From NCBI GenBank assembly GCA_016717005.1, contig JADJUF010000046.1, positions 1 through 64,000 on the forward strand: a stretch of DNA of 64,000 nucleotides, read 5' to 3'. Below are positions 59,418 through 64,000 of this stretch, in pieces. Source of the DNA: Myxococcales bacterium (GTDB lineage Bacteria > Myxococcota_A > Polyangia > Haliangiales > Haliangiaceae). The notes beneath the pieces are model-generated. The model was not told the DNA's origin, did no database searches, and saw only the letters and a program-made list of their open reading frames with translations. A program made the position numbers and the translations under genes. How positions within the stretch are numbered: the first letter of the stretch is position 1; each line of letters starts with the position of its first letter.

Positions 59418-60269
59418 ATGACCGCGCCCGGCCCGCTCGACCCGACCCGCACCATGACCTTGACGTCGTCGGGCGGGACCACGCTCCACGCCGAGGCCTT
59501 CGTGCCCGAGGCGCCGCGCGCAGTCGCGCTGATGGTCCACGGCTACGCCGAACACTGCGGCCGCTACCGCGAGGTCGCGCACGTGCTCCACGACGCCGGG
59601 TGCGCGGTGCTGGGGTTCGACGTCCGCGGCCACGGGCGCTCGTCGGGCAAGCGCGGCTTCATCGGCAGCTTCCGCGAGTACCGCGAGGACCTCGACGCCG
59701 CCCGCGCCGCTGCGGCCGCGCTGGCGCCCGGCGCGCCGCTGTTCCTGGTCGCGCACTCGAACGGCTCGCTGATCAGCCTCGCGGCGCTGACCGACGCCGT
59801 CCCGTTCGCGTGCGTCGGCGCGGTGCTGTCGTCGCCGTTCCTGGCGCTGCGCCTGGCGGTGCCGGCGCCGAAGATCTGGCTGGCCCGGGCGGCCAGCACG
59901 ATCTACCCGGCGTTCTCGCAGAAGAACGACCTACGCCCGACCGACCTCACCAGCGATCCCGCCAAGCAGGCCGAGCGCGTCGCCGACACGCTGTGCCATG
60001 ACGTGGCCTCGGCGCGCTGGTTCACCGAGGCGCGCGCGGCCCAGGCCAAGGTCGAGGCCCACGCTGGGCGCATCGCGGTGCCGACGCTGTGGCTGATCGG
60101 CGGCGACGATCCCATCGCCGATCCCGTGGCGTCCGAGCGGATCGCCCGGACCGTGCCGGGCGCCGACGTCCGGGTGCTGGCCGGCTACAAGCACGAGGTC
60201 TGGAACGAGCGCGAACGGTCGGTGCCGCTGGCCGCGCTGGCCGAGTTCGCGCGCACGATCGCGGGCTGA
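59418..60269 (+). CDS. alpha/beta hydrolase, monoacylglycerol-lipase-like
   Basis: A 283-residue cytosolic hydrolase. VALMVHGYAEHCGRYREVAH (oxyanion loop), AVLGFDVRGHGRSSGKRGFI, DLDAARAAAAALAPGAPLFL, nucleophile elbow LVAHSNGSLISLA (AHSNG in place of GHSMG), VPTLWLIGGDDPIADPVASE (acid Asp) and LAGYKHEVWNERER (His). This is the serine aminopeptidase S33 / monoglyceride lipase layout. The AHSNGS elbow is a variant but keeps the Ser. Its last codons ATCGCGGGCTGA are repeated four to five times after the stop. Confidence 0.88.
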   Translation: MTAPGPLDPTRTMTLTSSGGTTLHAEAFVPEAPRAVALMVHGYAEHCGRYREVAHVLHDAGCAVLGFDVRGHGRSSGKRGFIGSFREYREDLDAARAAAAALAPGAPLFLVAHSNGSLISLAALTDAVPFACVGAVLSSPFLALRLAVPAPKIWLARAASTIYPAFSQKNDLRPTDLTSDPAKQAERVADTLCHDVASARWFTEARAAQAKVEAHAGRIAVPTLWLIGGDDPIADPVASERIARTVPGADVRVLAGYKHEVWNERERSVPLAALAEFARTIAG

Positions 60270-60317
60270 TCGCGGCGCTGATCGCGGGCTGATCGCGGGC
60301 TGATCGCGGGCTGATCG
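60258..60317 (+). repeat. 11-bp tandem repeat at the 3' end of the hydrolase gene
   Basis: Units of ATCGCGGGCTG beginning with the last sense codons and stop of the hydrolase gene and continuing past it, five copies with one 12-base variant. It then runs into the G-rich block. Confidence 0.85.
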
Positions 60318-60531
60318 CGGGCGCGCGGGGGGGGGCGGCCGGCGCGGGGGGGCCGGGGGGCGCGGGGGGGCGCGGGGGCCCGGGGGGGGCGCGGGGCGGG
60401 GGGGGGGGCCGGGGGGGGGGGGGGGGGCTGGGCGGGGGGGGGGGGGGGGCTGGGGGGGCGGGGGGGGGCCCCGGGGGGGCCGGGGGGCCCCGGGGGGCGG
60501 GGGGGGGGCGGGGGGCGCGCGGGGGGGGGGG
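60318..60531 (+). repeat. low-complexity G tract block
   Basis: About 210 bases that are almost all G with scattered C and rare T, including several runs of 9 or more G. It separates two plus-strand genes. No hairpin with a U tract is seen. The pattern resembles failed base calling as much as real DNA. Confidence 0.85.
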
Positions 60532-60563
60532 TCGCGGACGAATCACTCGTCGCCGGCGGCTGC

Positions 60564-60569
60564 TATACT
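60564..60569 (+). promoter_or_regulatory. -10 hexamer TATACT, leaderless start
   Basis: TATACT is six bases before the GTG at 60,576, one of the closest matches to TATAAT in the window. It suggests the transcript starts at that GTG, 15 bases ahead of the in-frame ATG. Confidence 0.5.
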
Positions 60570-60575
60570 CGCCGG

Positions 60576-61370
60576 GTGCTGCTCGCGTGCATGTGCAACC
60601 AACCCCAGCGTCTCGGCGAGGCGCTGGCGCCGCTCGGCCTCGCCGTGCCGGGGCCGGTCGGGCGATGGGCGATGGCGTGGGTGCACGGCGGCGAGATCCT
60701 GGTCGCGCGCACGCCGCGCCCGACCGAGGGTGACCTGGCGCTGGGGCCGGCCATGGCCGAGCCCCACAGCGACTGCGTGCTGGTCACGGCGCGCCCGACC
60801 AGCGACGCCGGCGATCCCGACGATCTGCCGCCGTTCCGGTTCCGGCGCTGGATGCTGTCCGAGGATCCCACCCTCGCGATCCCGGCCGAGGCGTGGGCGG
60901 CGCTCGTGTCCCACGTGCCCGACTTCCTGCGCCGCAACCTGCGCGGCCGCACCACCGCCGAGCTGACGCTGCACACGATCGTGGCGCTGCTCCACGATCA
61001 GGGCCGCGCCGACGATCTGACCCTGCGCATCGCCGATCTGGCGCGGGTCGTGGTCGAGGCCACCAGCCTGGTGCGCGACAGCACCGAGCGTGCCGGCCTG
61101 ACGCCGAGCGGCGGCGTCGTGGCCGCGTCCAACAGCCGGGCGCTGGCGATCGTCGCGCGCGACCAGCCGCTGGCGATCCACGCGCTGCACGTGACCAACG
61201 ATCGCGGCCAGCGCGATCCGTCGTTCCGCGGCGTGCTCGTCACCGCCGGGATGCCGCCGACGACCAGCTCCGACGATCCCGATGCGCGCGTGCCCGAGCT
61301 GGTGCCGGCCGGCTCGCTGGTCACGGTCAGCCGCGACCTGCACCTCACGATCGCCCCGCTCGGGCGATGA
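60576..61370 (+). CDS. class II glutamine amidotransferase-like protein, degenerate
   Basis: A 264-residue protein if read from the GTG (MLLACMCNQPQRLGEALAPL), or 259 from the ATG at 60,591 (MCNQPQRL), which would put a Cys at position 2 as in N-terminal-nucleophile amidotransferases of the YafJ type. Further agreement is modest: AMAWVHGGEILVARTPR, SDCVLVTARPTSD (Arg region), PPFRFRRWMLSEDP where family members have an Asn-Gly, and GRTTAELTLHTIVALL where they have TDSE. The Asn-Gly and Asp are missing, so it is probably inactive or a distant fold relative. The promoter favours the GTG start; the family favours the ATG. Confidence 0.55.
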   Translation: MLLACMCNQPQRLGEALAPLGLAVPGPVGRWAMAWVHGGEILVARTPRPTEGDLALGPAMAEPHSDCVLVTARPTSDAGDPDDLPPFRFRRWMLSEDPTLAIPAEAWAALVSHVPDFLRRNLRGRTTAELTLHTIVALLHDQGRADDLTLRIADLARVVVEATSLVRDSTERAGLTPSGGVVAASNSRALAIVARDQPLAIHALHVTNDRGQRDPSFRGVLVTAGMPPTTSSDDPDARVPELVPAGSLVTVSRDLHLTIAPLGR

Positions 61371-61447
61371 CCGGGGGACGGTGTCAACGTTGACAACCTT
61401 CGGGGGCGACCCGGGCGCGCCCCGGGTGCGCGCGCGACCTGCCGGCG

Positions 61448-61585
61448 CAGCGGATCAGCTCGTCGGCCTCGGCCCGCGGGCCGGCCGTGCGCACGACCGC
61501 CTGCGCAGCGGACCAGCTCGTCGGCCTCGGCCCGCGGCGCCGGCACGATCGCCTGCTCAGCGGACCAGCTCGTAGGCCTCGGCCC
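61448..61585. repeat. three copies of a 52-58 bp unit at the VWA gene 3' end
   Basis: The sequence coding the last residues of the VWA protein (AEAYELVR and stop) is repeated twice downstream with spacing of 52 and 58 bases: CAGCGGACCAGCTCG occurs at 61,558 and 61,506, and with one change at 61,448. Downstream copies have lost the stop codon. Confidence 0.85.
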
Positions 61586-62945
61586 GCTGGGCCTTGACGC
61601 CGCCCTTGCCCGCCGCCGCCGACGCGGGCGGCGCCGCGAAGTTGGCCTGGGCCGCGCCGGTGTAGCGGCGCACCTTGCGGTCGAGCTCGGCGTCGCCGAG
61701 ATCCGCCGCGGTGGCCGACGCCTCGGTGGTACGGACCCGGAGGATCGTCTGGGCGCGGTCGATGTCGCCCTCGGCGTAGGCGCCGGCGGCCTCGTCGATC
61801 GCCATCGCGGTGCGGGCCTCCTCGACCATCCGGACGATCGCGCCGTCGCGGCCCCGCGCCACCAGCGCGGCGTCGGTGGTCACGGTCGCGCGGGCGTCGG
61901 CCGTGCGCTCGACCTGCCCGCCGCCGACCAGGCGGTAGCGCCAGGTGACCGCGGCCACGTCGACGGTGGCGGTCGCGGCCAGCTCGGTGCGCAGCCGCAC
62001 GACGACCTTGGCGTGCTGGCCGGCGCGCAGATCCGACACCGGCACCCGGACCACGCCGGCGCTGTCGCGCTCGAACGGATAGCCGAGGACGCCGACGATG
62101 GTCACGCCCGGCGCCGCGGTCACGAGGACCTCGCCGGCGGCGATCACGGTCTGGCCGAGGCTGTCGAGCTCGCGCACGAACATGTCGGCCAGCGCGGTGC
62201 CGCGCTCGACGTAGTAGTAGTTGCCGCGGCCGGCCGACGCGATGCCGGCCATGACGTGCTCGTTGTACTCGACGCCGAGCCCGACCGCCGAGATCGAGAC
62301 GCCCTGGGCGGCGCGGGTGGCGGCGAAGCGGATCAGCTCCGACGGGCGGGTGATGCCGTCGGTGGGCTTGCCGTCGGACAGGAGCACGACCCGCCGGACG
62401 TCGCGGGTCGAGCGGCGCAGCTCGTCGGTGCCGGCCCACAGGGCCGCCGAGATGCCGGTGTCGCCGCGGGCGACCAGCCGGTCGACCGCCGCCCGCAGCG
62501 CGGCCTTGCCGGCGGCGTCGGCCATCGTCAGCGGCACGTCGATGGTCACGTCGCTCGAGTAGCTGATCAGCGACGCCTCGTCGTCCGGGGCCAGCCGATC
62601 GATCAGCGTCAGCGCCGCGGCCTTGGCCTGGGCCAGGGCCTCACCCTCCATCGAGCCGCTGCGATCGATCACGATCGCGAGGCTGGCGGGCGTGCGCCGG
62701 GCCAGGTCCGCGGCCGGCGCGGTCAGCGCCACCGCGAGGTAGGTCTCGCTGGCGCCGGCCAGGACGTGGCTCGACGTCAACCCCACGACCAGGCCCTCGG
62801 CGGTCCGGGGCGGCGGCGCAGCCGGGCGCGGGCGCGGTCGCTGCGCCAGGAGCGCGGCGCCGATCGCGGCGGCCGCGGCGGTGGCCAGCACCAGGCCGGT
62901 GCGGAGGCGATGGCGACGGGGGGTTGCGACCGGGATCGACGTCAT
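61557..62945 (-). CDS. membrane-anchored VWA-domain protein
   Basis: A 462-residue protein: N-terminal anchor RTGLVLATAAAAAIGAALLA, then a von Willebrand A domain with complete MIDAS (SLAIVIDRSGSMEGEALA, VARGDTGISAALW, VVLLSDGKPTDGIT), a beta region (VTAAPGVTIVGVLGYPFERD, GQHAKVVVRLRTELAATATV, VTWRYRLVGGG) and a helical tail (IVRMVEEARTAMAIDEAAGA). This is the layout of YfbK-like secreted VWA proteins (DUF3520-like tail). The start is the ATG at 62,945; longer in-frame extension lacks coding character. Its last codons are duplicated downstream of the stop. Confidence 0.88.
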   Translation of the reverse strand: MTSIPVATPRRHRLRTGLVLATAAAAAIGAALLAQRPRPRPAAPPPRTAEGLVVGLTSSHVLAGASETYLAVALTAPAADLARRTPASLAIVIDRSGSMEGEALAQAKAAALTLIDRLAPDDEASLISYSSDVTIDVPLTMADAAGKAALRAAVDRLVARGDTGISAALWAGTDELRRSTRDVRRVVLLSDGKPTDGITRPSELIRFAATRAAQGVSISAVGLGVEYNEHVMAGIASAGRGNYYYVERGTALADMFVRELDSLGQTVIAAGEVLVTAAPGVTIVGVLGYPFERDSAGVVRVPVSDLRAGQHAKVVVRLRTELAATATVDVAAVTWRYRLVGGGQVERTADARATVTTDAALVARGRDGAIVRMVEEARTAMAIDEAAGAYAEGDIDRAQTILRVRTTEASATAADLGDAELDRKVRRYTGAAQANFAAPPASAAAGKGGVKAQRAEAYELVR

Positions 62946-63025
62946 GACAAGGTCGAACGCACGCCCTGCCCCCGCGGATCTACTGGCCCCTTCCGCCCTG
63001 CGACCGCGAGCCGCGATCTCGGCAC

Positions 63026-63054
63026 TTGACACGTCGCGTTATCGGAATAATGCT
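63026..63054 (+). promoter_or_regulatory. promoter TTGACA-N17-AATGCT, leaderless start
   Basis: A perfect -35 TTGACA (63,026-63,031), 17 bases, AATGCT (63,049-63,054), seven bases to the ATG at 63,062. The stretch 63,026-63,065 is AT-rich and could also hold the TetR protein's own operator. Confidence 0.6.
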
Positions 63055-63061
63055 ACGCGTC

Positions 63062-63676
63062 ATGATGAACGCTCAGGATCGCAAGCGGCAGGAACGAGAA
63101 GCCCGTCGGCACCGTATCCAGGACGCAGCGCGCCCGGTCTTCTTCGAGCGCGGGTTCGCCCGCGCGTCGATCGAGGACATCGCGAAGCAGGCTCAGCTCT
63201 CGGTCGGTGCCATCTACCTGTACTTCAAGTCGAAGGAGGACCTGTACCTCTCGATCCTGGAGCGCAGCCTGCGGGCGGTCGGCGACAGCCTGGCCAGCGC
63301 CGACGACCCGCGGTCCGCCTGGGACACGCTGTCGGCCTGGCGCGCCGCCGAGCCCGAGAGCGCCCGGGCCCTGGCGATGGTGGCGCGGCCCGAGCTGCGC
63401 GCGACCCTGACCCAGGACGTGGCCGATGGCCTGGCCGTCGCGATCCACCAGGTGCGGTCGGCCCTGATCGCGTCGGTCACCCGCGCCGAGGCCAACCGGA
63501 TCTACCGGACGTGTGACGCCGGCGCGGTCGGCGAGGCGCTGTGGGCGACGTTTCTGGGCGCGTGCGCGGTCGAGGCCGCCGCCGTCAACGTCGGTGGCTC
63601 GGCCCCGGTCGCCGCCGATCTGTTCGGCGTGATCGACGGCAGCCTGCGCGCGACCCAGGTCCGCGCCGCCGCCTGA
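63062..63676 (+). CDS. TetR-family transcriptional regulator
   Basis: A 204-residue regulator. HTH: HRIQDAARPVFFERGFARAS, IEDIAKQAQLSVGAIYLYFK, SKEDLYLSILERSLR. The ligand-binding C-terminal half is all helical (ARPELRATLTQDVADGLAVA, ANRIYRTCDAGAVGEALWAT). The ATG at 63,062 (second codon also Met) is fixed by the promoter. It is divergent from the VWA protein gene, so it may control that gene or itself. Confidence 0.93.
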   Translation: MMNAQDRKRQEREARRHRIQDAARPVFFERGFARASIEDIAKQAQLSVGAIYLYFKSKEDLYLSILERSLRAVGDSLASADDPRSAWDTLSAWRAAEPESARALAMVARPELRATLTQDVADGLAVAIHQVRSALIASVTRAEANRIYRTCDAGAVGEALWATFLGACAVEAAAVNVGGSAPVAADLFGVIDGSLRATQVRAAA

Positions 63677-63689
63677 GCGCACGGCGGGC

Positions 63690-63860
63690 GCCCGCTCACA
63701 TCGAGCGGGCCAGGCCGAGCCCAGGGCCACAGGCCGAGCCCGGCGACGATCCAGGTCGGCGGCCGCCCGCTCACATCGAGCGGGCCAGGCCGAGCCCGGC
63801 GACGATCCAGGTCGGCGGCCGCCCGCTCACATCGAGCGGGCCAGGCCGAGCCCGGCGACG
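63690..63860. repeat. 56-bp tandem repeat at the 3' end of the edge gene
   Basis: Two complete copies and one near-copy of a 56-bp unit containing GCTCACATCGAGCGGGCCAG. The copy at the right (about 63,818-63,866) codes the last residues and stop of the minus-strand edge gene; the others lie beyond that stop. The leftmost copy has an extra CAGGGCCACAGGCCGAGC piece. Confidence 0.9.
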
Positions 63861-64000
63861 ATCCAGGTCGACTTGTAGTCGCCCCAGTTGACGAACACCT
63901 CGAGCGGCGTCGCCGAGGTGTCGCGGATCGGGTTGACCTGGGGCGCGACGCCGACCGACGGATCGACGTGGCGCTCGCCCATCGTCGCGAACGCGAACAC
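63827..64000 (-). CDS. C-terminal fragment of a gene cut by the window edge
   Basis: Fifty-seven residues are visible, from VFAFATMGERHVDPSVGVAP through NPIRDTSATPLEVFVNWGDY to STWIVAGLGLARSM and TGA at 63,829-63,827. Alternating hydrophobic strands near the end are compatible with an outer-membrane or lectin-like beta protein, but no family can be named. The coding sequence of the last 17 residues is tandemly repeated downstream. Confidence 0.65.
   Translation of the reverse strand: MFAFATMGERHVDPSVGVAPQVNPIRDTSATPLEVFVNWGDYKSTWIVAGLGLARSM

Noticed and set aside
63690..63860. 56-bp repeat considered as a CRISPR or transposon end
   Set aside because: Pure tandem copies of a gene's 3' end, no spacers, no inverted termini or transposase.

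Overview
The window is very GC-rich DNA that is almost fully coding, with strong G/C third positions. The gene content points to a myxobacterium-like member of the Myxococcota, probably near Haliangium/Kofleria. The indicators are Ser/Thr protein kinases (one behind a zinc ribbon, one behind a receiver), many two-component proteins, a Tgl/PilF-RodZ pair, an AgmX-like C-terminal domain, a MopE-type metal-binding motif, PEGA/TPR envelope proteins and many lipoproteins. The taxonomy is inferred from content. No rRNA, tRNA, CRISPR array or intact insertion sequence was seen.

Layout. 1-1,065: left edge with broken frames and the remains of an addiction-module antitoxin/toxin pair. 1,066-8,861: signalling cluster (broken REC-EAL, REC-PAS-kinase-REC hybrid, degenerate receiver-kinase, receiver plus Ser/Thr kinase, intact REC-EAL). 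8,918-15,083: divergent envelope polysaccharide locus, with a lipoprotein, TolC-like protein and HlyD-like protein on the minus strand and a family-2 glycosyltransferase, WbqC-like protein and PIG-L deacetylase on the plus strand. 15,138-20,354: Ser/Thr kinase with MopE-motif lipoprotein, PEGA/TPR protein and unknowns. 20,355-26,121: TolC-MFP-RND efflux operon. 26,314-32,077: lipoprotein, THUMP methyltransferase coupled to a MutH-like nuclease, membrane protein coupled to an orphan SctJ/FliF-like lipoprotein, and mesaconyl-CoA hydratase. 32,129-34,322: ECF sigma factor and membrane partner separated by a 16-bp repeat array. 34,603-41,644: a seven-gene PspA operon. 41,680-50,482: carbonic-anhydrase-like protein, PDZ/thioredoxin protein, HpnA-like epimerase, PilZ, HEAT/TPR protein, PhoBR-like pair, ModA-like lipoprotein and TSUP permease. 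50,619-64,000: alkaline phosphatase, lipase-like lipoprotein, PEGA proteins, RecO, RodZ-like, Tgl/PilF, hydrolase, degenerate amidotransferase-like protein, VWA protein, TetR regulator and a gene cut by the right edge.

Three window-wide patterns stand out. (1) More than twenty first-in-operon genes have a -10-like hexamer (mostly TANNNT) only 5-7 nt before the start codon, several with a TTG-type -35 at 17-18 bp. This is the signature of leaderless transcription, while downstream operon genes use Shine-Dalgarno sites or stop/start overlaps. (2) Several genes have their last codons copied as short tandem repeats just past their stop codon. (3) Single-base frameshifts are dense at the left edge and sparse elsewhere, and there are long G tracts at 50.5 and 60.3-60.5 kb, so parts of the sequence may carry assembly or base-calling error.
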